Assembly: GCA_964058805.1 (NCBI GenBank)
Contig: CAXKVV010002144.1
Location: 1,116,001 to 1,180,000, forward strand
Origin: Schoenoplectus triqueter
Lineage: Eukaryota; Streptophyta; Magnoliopsida; Poales; Cyperaceae
Reading direction: 5' to 3'
Length of the DNA stretch: 64,000 nt
Positions 12,901-21,074 of this stretch are shown piece by piece (position 1 is the first letter of the stretch; every line of letters starts with the position of its first letter). The position numbers and the translations under genes were made by a program. The notes below the pieces were generated by a model, which saw only the letters and a program-made list of their open reading frames with translations, ran no database searches and was not told the origin of the DNA.

Positions 12901-12961
12901 CCTCGGTACCGCCGAAACCGCATGTTTTGCGTGCCCGGCCTCGGTTTCGGCGGTACCAAGG
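12901..12961. repeat. Inverted-repeat junction where the minisatellite flips orientation
   Basis: Forward units end at 12920 and reverse units begin at 12921. The bases at 12901-12920 (CCTCGGTACCGCCGAAACCG) are complementary to 12942-12961 with one mismatch, leaving a 21-base loop at 12921-12941. Pairing continues outward because both flanks are minisatellite. No foreign spacer lies at the switch point. This is the signature of an inversion or foldback event within the array. The perfect stem core could extrude as a hairpin or cruciform. Confidence 0.85.
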
Positions 12962-15900
12962 GCGTCGGGACCCTTTTTCATGTTTTGCGTGCCCGGACTC
13001 GGTTTCGGCGGTACCGAGGGCGTCGGGTTCCGTTTTCATGTATTGCACTCCCAGACTCATTTTCGGCTGTACCGAGGGCGTCGGCTCCTGTTTTCATGTT
13101 TTGCGCTCTCGGACTCGTTATTGGCGGTGCCGAGAGCGTCGGGTCCCATTTTCATGTTTTGCGCTCCCGAACTAGTTTTCGGCGCTACCGAAGGCGTAGG
13201 GTCACTTTTTGATGTTTATCGCTCCGGGACTCGTTTTCGGCGGTATCGTGGGCGTCGGGTCCCGTTTTCATGTTTTGCGCTCTCGGACTTGTTTTCGGTG
13301 GTGCCGAGTCAGGTCTCGCTTTCATGTTTTGCGCTCCCGGACTCATTTTCGGAGGTGCCGAGTGCGTCGGGTTCCTATTTCATGTTTTGCGCTCCCGGAC
13401 TCATTTTCGGCAGTGCCGAGTGCGTCGGGTCCCGTTTTCATTTTTTGCGCGCCCGGACCCATTTTAGGCGATACCGAGGGCGTCGGGTCTCGTTTTCATG
13501 TTTAGCGCTCCCGGACTCGGTTTCGGCGGTACCGAGGGCGTCGGGTCCCGTTTTCATGTTTTGCGCTCCCGGACCCGTTTTCGGCGATACCGAGGGCGTC
13601 GGGTCTCGTTTTCATGTTTTGCTCTCCCGGACTCGTTTTCGACGGTGCCGAGTGCGTGGGGTCCCGTTTTCATGTTTTGCGTGCCCGGACTCGGTTTCGG
13701 CGGTACCGAGGGCGTCGGGACCCTTTTTCATGTTTTGCGTGCCCGGACTCGGTTTCGGCGGTACCGAGGGCGTCGGGTCCCATTTTCATGTATTGCGCTC
13801 CCAGACTCGTTTTCGGCGGTACCGAGGGCGTCGGCTCCTGTTTTCATGTTTTGCACTCTCGGACTCGTTTTTGGCGGTGCCGAGAGCGTCGGGTCCCATT
13901 TTCATGTTTTGCGCTCCCGAACTAGTTTTCGGAGGTGCCGTGTGCGTCAGGTCCCGCTTTCATGTTTTGCGCTCCCGGACTCGTTTTCGGAGGTGCCGAG
14001 TGCGTCGGGTCCCGTTTTCATGTTTTGCGCTCCCGGACTCATTTTCGGCGGTGCCGAGTGCGTCGGGTCCCGTTTTCATGTTTTGCGCGCCCGGACCCAT
14101 TTTCGGCGATACCGAGGGCGTCGGGTCTCGTTTTCATATGTAGCGCTCCCGGACTCGGTTTCGGCTGGTACCGAGGGCGTCTGGTCCCGTTTTCATGTTT
14201 TGCGCTCCCGGACACGTTTTCGGCGATACCGGGGGCGTCGGGTCTCGTTTTCATGTTTTGCGCTCCCGGACTCGGTTTCGACAGTACCAAGGTCGTCGGG
14301 TCCCGTTTTCATGTTTTGCGCTCCCGGACTCATTTTCGGCGGTAACGAGGGCGTCGAGTCCCATTTTCATATTTTGCCCTCCCAGACACGGTTTCGGTGG
14401 AACAGACGCTGTCGGGTCCCGTTTTCATGTTTTGCGCGCCCGAACTCGGTTTCGACGGTACCAAGGGTGTCGGGTCTCATTTTCATGTTTTGCGCTCCCG
14501 GACTCGTTTTCGGCAGTACCGAGGGCGTCGGTCCCGTTTTCATATTTTGCGCTCCCGGACTCATTTTCGGCGATAACGAGGGCGTCGGGTCCCGTATTCT
14601 TATTTTGGGCACCCGAACTCATTTTTGGAGATACCGAGGGCGTCGGGTCCCATTTTTAATGTTTTGTCCTCAAAGACTCGTTTTCGACGTTACCGAGGGT
14701 GTCAGGTCCAGTTTTCTTTTTTTAGGCTCCCAGACACGTTTACAGCGGTACAGAGGGTGTCGGGTATCGTTTTCGGCTGTTACGAGGGCGTCGGGTCCCA
14801 TTTTCATATTTTGCCCTCCCGGACACAGTTTCGGTAGTACCGAGGCCGTCGGGTCCCGTTTTCATGTTTTGCACGCCCGGACTCGATTTCGGCGGTACCT
14901 AGAGCGTCGGGTCTCGTTTTCTTTTTTTGCACTCCCGGACTCGTTTTCGGCGGTAACGAGGGCGTCGGGTCCCGTTTTCATATTTTGCGCTTCCAAAATC
15001 ATTTTCGGCGGTAACGAGGGCGTCGGGTCCCGTTTTCATGTTTTACACGCCCGAACACGGTTTCGGCGTTACCAAAGGCGTAGGGTCACTTTTTCATTTT
15101 TAGCACTCCGGGACTCGGTTTCGGCGGTACCGAGGGCGTCGTGTCCCGTTTTCATGTATTGCGTTCCCAGACTCGTTTTGAGCGGTACCGAGGGCGTCGG
15201 CTCCTCTTTTCATATTTTGCGCTCGCGGACTCGTTTTCGGCGGTGCCGAAGGCGTCAGGTCCGTTTTCATGTTTTGCGCTCGCGAACTCGTTTTCGGCGG
15301 TGCCGAAGGCGTCGGGTCCCGTTTTCATGTTTTGCGCCCCCGAACAAGTTTTCGGCGCTACCGAAGGCGTAGGGTCACTTTCCAGGTTTATCGCTCCGGG
15401 ACTCGTTTTCGGCGGTACCGTGGGCGTCGGGTCCCGTTTTCATGTTTTGCGCTCCCGGACTCGTTTTCAGCGGTGCCGAGTGCGTCGGGTCCCGTTTTCA
15501 TGTTTTGCGCTCCCGGACTCGTTTTCGGCGGCGCCGAGATCGTCGGGTCCCATTTACATGTTTTGCGCGCCCGGACTCATTTTCGGCGATACCGAGGGCG
15601 TCGGGTCTCGTTTTCATGTTTTGCGCTCACGGACTCTGTTTCGGCGGTACCGAGGGCGTCGGGTCCCGTTTTCATGTTTTGCGCTCCCGGACCCGTTTTC
15701 GGCGGTGCCGAGTGCGTCGTGTCCCGTTTTCATGTTTTGTGCGCCCGGACTCATTTTCGGCGATACCGAGGGCGTCGGGTCTCGTTTTCATGTTTTGCGC
15801 TCCCGGACTCGTTTCGGCAGTACCGAGGGCGTCAGGTCCCGTTTTCATGTTTTGCGCTCCCGGACTCATTTTCGGCGGTAACGAGGGCGTCGAGTCCCAT

Positions 15901-16475
15901 TTTCATATTTTGCCCTCTCGGACACGGTTTCGGTAGTACCGACGCCGTCGGATCTCGTTTTCATATTTTGCGCTCCCGGACTCATTTTCGGCGGTAACGA
16001 GGGCGTCAGGTCCCGTTTTCATGTTTTGCACGCTCGAACACGGTTTCGGCTGTACCGAGTGCGTCGGGTCTCGTTTTCTTATTTTGGGCGCTCGAACTCG
16101 TTTTCGGCGGTACGGAGGGCGTCGGGTCCCGTTTTCATGTTTTGCCCTCCCGGACTCATTTTCTGTGGTACCGAGGGCGTCGAGTCCTTATTTCATGTTT
16201 TGCGTTCCCGGACTCGTTTTGTGCGGTACCGAGGGCGTCGGGTCGTGTTTTCATGTTTTGCGCTCTCGGACTCGTTTTCGGCGGTGCCGAGTGTGTCGGG
16301 TCTTGTCTTCATGTTTTTGGCGCCCGAACTCGTTTTTGGCGGTACCGAGGTCGTCGGGTCCCGTTTTCATGTTTTCTGCGCCCGGACTAGGTTTCGGCGG
16401 TACCGAGGGCGTCGGGTCCTGTTTTCATGTTTTGCACGCCCGGACTCATTTTCGGCGGTACGAAGGGCGTCTGGT
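12921..16475 (-). repeat. 58-bp minisatellite array, inverted block (~61 units)
   Basis: These are the same units as in the left block but reverse-complemented on the + strand (motifs GTTTTGCGCTCCCGGACTCG and TTTTCGGCGGTACCGAGGGC). The block is more diverse than the forward block: variants such as GGTAACGAGG, GGTGCCGAGTGCG, CCCTCCCAGACACGG and ATTTTGGGC are common, and indels occur. It carries its own higher-order pattern. CATGTTTTGCGTGCCCGG at 12921 and 13671, and CATGTATTGC at 13037 and 13787, both repeat 750 bp apart. A third related copy of the CATGTATTGC unit is at 15153. The block ends in CTGGTC just before the LTR fragment at 16480. The stop-free frames here lie on the + strand, matching the inversion. 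Confidence 0.93.
13285..13662 (-). repeat. Left arm of an inverted duplication (pairs with 20536-20918)
   Basis: This run of about 6.5 units has a distinctive order of variants: GGACTTGTTTTCGG, then TCAGG...CGCTTTCATG, GAGGTGCCGAG, GCGCGCCCGGACCCATTTT, CATGTTTAGCGCTCCCGG, GACCCGTTTTCGGCGATACC, TTTTGCTCTCCCGGACTCG and finally GTGCGTGGGGT. The reverse complement of 20536-20918 shows the same order, including the rare TTTAGC, TTTTGCTCTCCC and GTGGGGT variants. The right arm is about 5 bp longer, mostly from a 4-base difference near 13311. A looser parallel copy in the same orientation lies at about 13930-14290. Confidence 0.8.
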
Positions 16476-16479
16476 CTTT

Positions 16480-16742
16480 TGATGTGTGTATTTTACACAC
16501 ATATTCTTTAGGGTAAAACCGTGCCTTTTGGTATAAACTTAAGCTTTATTGGTCCAATTAATAATAATTTAGGGCATATCATTGCATTTGTCATGTTGTA
16601 CCTCTTTCTTGACTTGCAGATTCGAAATATTACGAAATCCCGACTTTTGGAGCACTTTTCTGCCTTTCTGGTACGTGTTTCTTGAACTTATCTAAATGGG
16701 GAAACTCACCATGGTGAAACTTACCAACACGCACCAATTGAG
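16480..16742 (+). mobile_element. Truncated LTR (first 263 bp) of an Athila-like retrotransposon
   Basis: This fragment starts with TGATGTGTG and matches the first 263 bp of the complete LTR (17824-18086) without gaps. I count only about four mismatches, so the two were identical or nearly so recently. Similarity stops abruptly after CACCAATTGAG, where sequence of a different kind (the 3' internal region) follows. The rest of this LTR, its primer-binding site and the coding body of the element are missing. This is most simply the 5' LTR of an element that suffered a large internal deletion. It sits directly against the inverted minisatellite block. I see no clear target-site duplication. Confidence 0.85.
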
Positions 16743-17188
16743 AAAACGAGAGTAGGGTCCTGGATACTCCAACCTCAAGCACCAAGAGTAGCCGCCCGAA
16801 CTCGAACTACTCCCCAACCTCAAGCACCAAGAGTAGCCGCTCGAAGATACTCCAGCGAACAGCTCGAATGAGAGTAGATCCTAGATGGTGGGGCCGACAA
16901 ATCACGCAACCAAACTCTTGGCGAGTGGATGCAAGTTGGTGGGCGGAGACACAGACGGTTCCTGGATTGTTCTGCCCATGGGCTAAACCCTAGGCATCGA
17001 GGGATCGTCGAAAGCTTTAACCGAAGAAACGATGGATGTTCGGGTGCAAAACAGAGAAGAAACGCTGTCTGGCAGTGTTATGCGACCCGTTTGGCACTGT
17101 CTGCGACCAGTTGACATATGCCAGACAAAGGAAAAAGGTCAGGAACACTGTCTGCGACCTGTTGAAGACCCAGCGGGAGTAGGAGTAG

Positions 17189-17329
17189 GAGCAGCAGATT
17201 GACGATATTGCTGAGTACCTATACCAGTTCCACATGCGCAGGTACGAAGCAGACAGTGATGTGAGAGCATCGGGCGACGACACTGCCGCTGGAGGCAACG
17301 ACGCCGCCACTGGAGACGACGGACAGTGA
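17189..17329 (+). pseudogene. C-terminal remnant of a retroelement ORF
   Basis: A 46-codon open tail ends with TGA at 17327-17329. It begins EQQIDDIAEYLYQFHMRRYE and ends in an acidic, Gly/Ala/Asp-rich stretch (SGDDTAAGG...GDDGQ). Two in-frame TAG codons, at 17180 and 17186, lie immediately upstream, so the reading frame is broken. Its place ahead of the 3' untranslated region suggests the end of the last ORF of the element. Whether that ORF was pol-derived or an extra env-like ORF cannot be told from so short a piece. Confidence 0.4.
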
Positions 17330-17410
17330 CGCACCTCAGGTTGTATTCTATCTTTCTCTCATTTTCCTTCTTATCTGTGATCCTTTGCACTAGGGACAAC
17401 ACATTGTTTT

Positions 17411-17427
17411 AGCATGGGGGGGGGAGA
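17411..17427 (+). other. Internal G-rich purine tract (second PPT-like site)
   Basis: AGCATGGGGGGGGGAGA lies about 400 bp upstream of the terminal polypurine tract and shares its AGCATGGGGGG core. Internal polypurine tracts can serve as extra plus-strand primers in some retroelements. Here that role is inferred from sequence resemblance only. Confidence 0.45.
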
Positions 17428-17810
17428 TAGAATAAACCTGAGTAGTTTTTAGGGTTTCTTTTCGTTTTTGTCTACCTTTTGCATTTTTAGGGCATTCTTT
17501 TTCATTTTTTTTATTTTATTTTTTTTAGCATTTGCATTTAGTTTAATTACTTGAGTCCGAGTAGCTGTACTCTTTTCCTACTCCGCTGTACCGCGGAAAG
17601 GTTTTTGATGAGGCAGCACCCCTTTTTGGTTGGGTAGGAGAATTTCTCCTTTGGCATAACACGTGCCACTTTTGTGGCGTGGAGTGAATGAGGCCTTAGG
17701 AACGGCTCTGAGAGACCAAATTGAGGTAGTATTCTTATTTCTTTCTTTTTCTGAGTTCATACCAAAGTCCGGTTTGTGTTTGACTTGCTTGAGGACAAGC
17801 AAAAGGTTAA

Positions 17811-17823
17811 GCATGGGGGGATT
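17811..17823 (+). other. Polypurine tract (PPT) before the complete LTR
   Basis: GCATGGGGGGATT lies immediately upstream of TGATG, the first bases of the LTR. It is preceded by TTGACTTGCTTGAGGACAAG, a context I associate with Athila-like elements. It would prime plus-strand DNA synthesis during reverse transcription. Its position fixes 17824 as the LTR start. Confidence 0.8.
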
Positions 17824-17825
17824 TG

Positions 17826-17846
17826 ATGTGTGTATTTTACACACAT
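17826..17846. other. Hairpin at the 5' tip of the LTR
   Basis: ATGTGTGTA, three Ts, then TACACACAT form a perfect 9-bp stem with a 3-base loop, two bases inside the LTR end. The same hairpin is intact in the truncated LTR at 16482-16502. Its position at the integrase-recognised end is notable; a function is not shown. Confidence 0.8.
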
Positions 17847-19171
17847 ATTCTTTAGGGTAAAACCGTGCCTTTTGGTATAAACTTAAGCTTTATTGGTCCA
17901 ATTAATTATAATTTAGGGCATATCATTGCATTTGTCGTGTTGTACCTCTTTCTTGACTTGCAGATTCGAATTATTACGAAATCCCGACTTTTGGAGCACT
18001 TTTCTGCCTTTCTGGTACGTGTTTCTTGAACTTATCAAAATGGGGAAACTCACCATGGTGAAACTTACCAACACGCACCAATTGAGTGGAATAATGAGTG
18101 AAATGTGAGATCTACCAAAATGCCAAAGGCACAAATTATTGGAGAGATGTGAGATTCCACATATATGTGCACTGATACACACTTCACCCACTTTAAATGA
18201 AACATCTGAGTTCCACAGAAAGGCATAGCCGCGTGTGTCGAAAGACGCGGCCCCAGTGTTGTCCATTCCGACCGGGAATAATTAGAATGGACAGGGTTTG
18301 GCGCCTGTCCCTCACAGGTTCCATTAGGTCACAAGGGAACCCGGCTTTTTGCTAAATCCTTTGGTGTTTGGTGTTATATCCAAGAAAAAGCACTGCACGC
18401 CCAAAGATGAGTTCACTTCGTGTGATCTTGGAGGGGTCAGAACAAAGGACTACTCGTTGTGCCTGGCGCTTGCGTCAAAACAACGAGAATGGTGAAAGTC
18501 TTACCATACACACACTAAACACCAGTTGAGAGTGATATTGAGAGAAAAGTGAGTCTACCAAAGCACGCAAAGTGCCTAGCGGAGTGACTTGTGAGAGTCC
18601 ACAAAAACACGTACACATCCACTTTTCACTTCCAATCATTGAGAGTTAGGAAGATTCCACATATGGCTAGTTGCGAAGTGCCAGAAATGTCGTAACCTAG
18701 GTTGAGTTCATCTGACCTGGCAAAACAACGGATGAACGTGGTTACGGGATTGTCCTGGGTGTTCCCCAAACAGTCGTCCCTTGGTTTGTATAGTTGGTCA
18801 AGTAAAACCGACAACTGAAAAAGTGCTTCGGAAGGCGGGATGTCATGTAGAGGCCCTGAGCAGAGGTCCACGGGTCGTCCACCATTGTCTGCGATCAGTT
18901 CAGCAGTGTTTGCAGAGGCAGGCGAGTAGTTCCACATTGGAACATTGATGTATGCGAGTCGCTCACCATTACCAACGGGTCGTCCACATTGGATTTGCAC
19001 CACCAGACACTCAGGTATTGGCATACATCAATGTAAATGGCTGCATCTGATTTTACGTGGCAGAACAAGACCCAACGAGTCGTTCACCACTGTCAACGGG
19101 TAGTTGAAGGCCCTGCCCAGTTTTGGAAGGAAATCTGCTGAAGATCTGTTTTGGAGACGCGTTTTGGGGCT

Positions 19172-19179
19172 TATAAAAG
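19172..19179 (+). promoter_or_regulatory. TATA box of the LTR promoter
   Basis: TATAAAAG occurs within GGGGCTTATAAAAGGAGAG, about 1.35 kb into the LTR. It is the best TATA-box match in the LTR and would place the transcription start (U3/R boundary) roughly 30 bp downstream, near 19205. This is a sequence match only; the element is probably not active as a whole. Confidence 0.6.
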
Positions 19180-19854
19180 GAGAGTTTCTGCAGGGATTCG
19201 AGGGAGGATCTTGTAGGGTTTCAAAGGAAGAGATTGGAGGCGGCTACCAACCTTGGAGAGCACGTATTTCGAGAGAAATTCGACCACGAAGACAGCACCT
19301 CGCTCATCTTGAGATCTTCGGTTTTATCAACATGATCTCTTATTTTCTTTACTTTTCTTTGTGTTCTTTTGTCATGACTGAGTAGTTTACTTGTTCTTAG
19401 GGATTAGGGTAGATTGTTGTGAATGGATTGATGATTATGCTACGTTTTTATTGTTGTATTATGTTCAACTTGTTGCATGTTAATAATATCTTTGTATGAA
19501 TTGATTGTTGTTTTGTATGGTAAACCCACGGACGAAGGCCAAGTCCGGTGTGGTTGTTAATATCAACTGACCAACCTTTATTTTATGCATTGCTTGAGTT
19601 GATCTTCGGATCCATAAGTACTCGAGAGGGGAAATTGCGTTATACGACGGTATTAACGGAACTTAGGTATAAAACAAGTTGATTTAGGGTTAGTCATAAT
19701 CCTAGAAATATTTTAATGAACTAATAACATTATAAAGTCCAACACACGAAAGTTGAGGAGTCAATCTGACCATTAGTTTCATTAAACGTTCATAATACAC
19801 GATAGAAGCCTATGTTAATTGGTTTGACGGTTGTCAGGCAGATGTCAACTGGTC

Positions 19855-20009
19855 GTTCAGGACACTGAACGGGTAGTTGACCATCTGTCAGCGCTGTTGA
19901 ACAATGACAAGACCAATGTCTGCAGGTAGTTCAGGACACTGAACGGCTTGCAAACATTAGTATTGTTTACCTAGCATGCCCTCTACGAGTTGTTCAGGAC
20001 ACTGACCGG
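19855..20009 (+). repeat. Short recurrent motif in the LTR (three copies)
   Basis: GTTCAGGACACTGAACGG occurs at 19855-19872 and 19929-19946, and with one change (GACCGG) at 19992-20009. Related GGGTAGTTGACC and GGGTCGTTCA motifs are interspersed. The spacing is irregular (74 and 63 bp), so this is a set of dispersed short repeats. The motif itself is partly palindromic (GTTCA...TGAAC). Confidence 0.6.
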
Positions 20010-20399
20010 CTCGCATACCTATGTCGGCGGGTCGTTCATAGTAATAAACGGGTAGTTGACCATTGATCCAGAGCAACAATTGATCCCAAACTCCCTAGGA
20101 ATACCTTTTATAGTTAAGTTTAAAACCAAAATTTTATTTGCACTTGTTTACTCTCTATTTTTAATTGTCTTTTAATTACTTAGGATTCCTTAATCAAAAT
20201 AATTGCTTACAACCCCCCATTTTATACAAAAATACCAAAAGTAGTTTTCGAGTCCAAATTAAAGTCGGTTTAGAAGTAAGTCCCGTCTCTGTGGTTCGAC
20301 CCTGATCTGCAATTGACCGTCGTTTGGTGCGACGTAAAAGTGAGATTAGGAAAGTATAAATAATATTTGATACAACACCAACATCAAATTGGCGCCGTT

Positions 20400-20417
20400 G
20401 CCGGGGACGGTGTATTT
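20400..20417 (+). other. Primer-binding site complementary to tRNA-Asp
   Basis: TGGCGCCGTTGCCGGGGA is perfectly complementary to the last 18 bases of plant tRNA-Asp(GUC), including the CCA end (TCCCCGGCAACGGCGCCA). It begins three bases after the LTR ends with CATCA. In this family the tRNA would prime minus-strand synthesis. The tRNA sequence is from memory of the family; the match should be confirmed against a tRNA set. Confidence 0.88.
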
Positions 20418-20535
20418 ATTTCTAAACTCGTCTTTAGTTTCCTTTTTTAGTCCTAACTTTCTTCTTCTTCTCATCTTTGTCTGTTTCAGGTGAACTAAAC
20501 TGGATCGATTCCCTGCGGTTGGTGATTACAACCTA
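20418..20535 (+). mobile_element. Stub of the retrotransposon 5' leader
   Basis: About 118 bp of untranslated leader follow the primer-binding site. They contain a long pyrimidine tract (CTTTCTTCTTCTTCTC) and TTTGTCTGTTTCAGGTG, which resembles a 3' splice site. The leader is cut off at about 20535, where minisatellite begins; gag and pol are absent. Since this leader follows an LTR already preceded by a polypurine tract, it belongs to a tandem, circular or recombined form of the element. Confidence 0.7.
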
Positions 20536-20918
20536 ACCCCACGCACTCGGCACCGCCGAAAACGAGTCCGGGAGAGCAAAACATGAAAACGAGACCCGAC
20601 GCCCTCGGTATCGCCGAAAACGGGTCCGGGAGCGCAAAACAAGAAAACGGGACCCGACGCCCTCGGTACCGCCGAAACCGAGTCCGGGAGCGCTAAACAT
20701 GAAAACGAGACCCGACGCCCTCGGTATCGTCGAAAATGGGTCCGGGCGCGCAAAACATGAAAACGTGACCCGACGCACTCGGCATCGCCGAAAATGAGTC
20801 CGGGAGCGCAAAACATGGAAACAAGACCCGACGCGCTCGGCACCTCCGAAAACGAGTCCGGGAGCGCAAAACATGAAAGCGGGACCTGACGCACTCGGCA
20901 CCGCCGAAAACAAGTCCA
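20536..20918 (+). repeat. 58-bp minisatellite, right fragment (~6.6 units)
   Basis: The units return to the forward orientation, beginning ACCCCACGCACTCGGCACCG and ending AACAAGTCCAG. The order of variants is the mirror image of 13285-13662. This is therefore a reverse-complement copy of that part of the inverted block, and is distinct from a simple continuation of the left array. It separates the retroelement from the AT-rich satellite and ends abruptly. Confidence 0.88.
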
Positions 20919-20921
20919 GTA

Positions 20922-21074
20922 GTTTATCATAATTTTTGGCCACGTAACTAGGCATAAATTGATGAAAATTAATATAAATACTCCACATTATACGTTTATT
21001 ATATTATTTTTCAATTAGCATTTCAATATATAAACATTCTTAGTGGCTATTTTTGCATGAAACTTTATTCAGAT
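20922..21074. repeat. Partial tenth monomer at the left edge of the satellite
   Basis: Similarity to the satellite starts at GTTTATCAT, inside monomer 10, directly after the minisatellite. The truncated monomer has private variants (CTAGGCATAA, AATATAAATACTCC, TTATACG) not seen in internal copies. Divergence at the array edge is typical of satellites. Confidence 0.85.

Larger units (their letters stand above)
1291..12920 (+). repeat. 58-bp GC-rich minisatellite array, forward block (~200 units)
   Basis: The ATG of AAAACATGAAAA recurs at 1465, 1523, 1581 and 1639, exactly 58 bp apart. The block holds about 200 units. A typical unit reads AAAACATGAAAACGGGACCC, then GACGCCCTCGGTACCGCC, then GAAAACGAGTCCGGGAGCGC. 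That consensus has 18 A, 4 T, 17 G and 19 C (62% GC) and nine CpG. Nearly every unit carries the palindrome GGTACC. Units differ at a limited set of positions (CCC/CAT before CGG, AACGAG/ACCGAG, CCGGGAGC/CGGGCGCG, TCGCGGAGC). These combinations recur as longer patterns, so the array grew by copying multi-unit blocks. Occasional units are 57 bp. The long minus-strand ORFs here are by-products: the reverse strand of the unit has no stop in any frame. I do not recognise the family. Origin from an rDNA-spacer-like GC-rich subrepeat is possible, but there is no rRNA sequence here to support it. Confidence 0.95.
16743..17823 (+). mobile_element. Decayed 3' internal region of the Athila-like retrotransposon
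   Basis: This region lies between the truncated LTR and the polypurine tract before the complete LTR, where the end of the coding body and the 3' untranslated region belong. A short direct repeat, CTCAAGCACCAAGAGTAGCC, occurs twice about 45 bp apart (near 16773 and 16818). CTGTCTGCGACC recurs at about 17098 and 17149, and related GTCTGCGA/GGGTAGTTGA motifs reappear in the LTR. A short open remnant ends at 17329. No reverse transcriptase, integrase or protease domain is present. The end, with a CTTGAGGACAAGC motif followed by a G-rich tract, is characteristic of Athila-type Ty3/gypsy elements. Confidence 0.75.
17824..20396 (+). mobile_element. Complete LTR of an Athila-like Ty3/gypsy retrotransposon (2,573 bp)
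   Basis: The LTR begins TGATG and ends CATCA, a perfect 5-bp terminal inverted repeat with the TG...CA ends expected of LTRs. A polypurine tract abuts its start, and three bases after its end lies a tRNA-Asp primer-binding site. It contains a hairpin at its 5' tip and a TATA box at 19172. A degenerate internal duplication places GAGATCTACC (18107) about 444 bp from GAGTCTACC (18551). GTTCAGGACACTGAACGG and variants occur at 19855, 19929 and 19992. Because internal sequence lies on both sides (3' end to the left, 5' end to the right), this is not an ordinary solo LTR. The 132-codon minus-strand ORF at 18626-19024 resembles nothing I know and is probably chance. Confidence 0.88.

Noticed and set aside
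1291..16475. rDNA intergenic spacer subrepeats
   Set aside because: GC-rich short repeats fit loosely, but no rRNA gene, promoter or spacer landmark lies in the window.
12823..16511. Plus-strand ORFs in the inverted block (for example 13498-15372)
   Set aside because: Same repeat read on the other strand; one of them (12823-13212) even spans the orientation flip. No domain, start context or codon pattern of a gene.
18626..19024. 132-codon minus-strand ORF inside the LTR
   Set aside because: It runs antisense within LTR sequence, has no recognisable domain, and is a length that occurs by chance in 2.5 kb of mixed-composition DNA.
16480..20535. Simple solo LTR or intact retrotransposon
   Set aside because: Two LTR pieces and internal sequence on both sides of the full LTR exclude a solo LTR. 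Absence of gag, protease, reverse transcriptase and integrase excludes an intact element.
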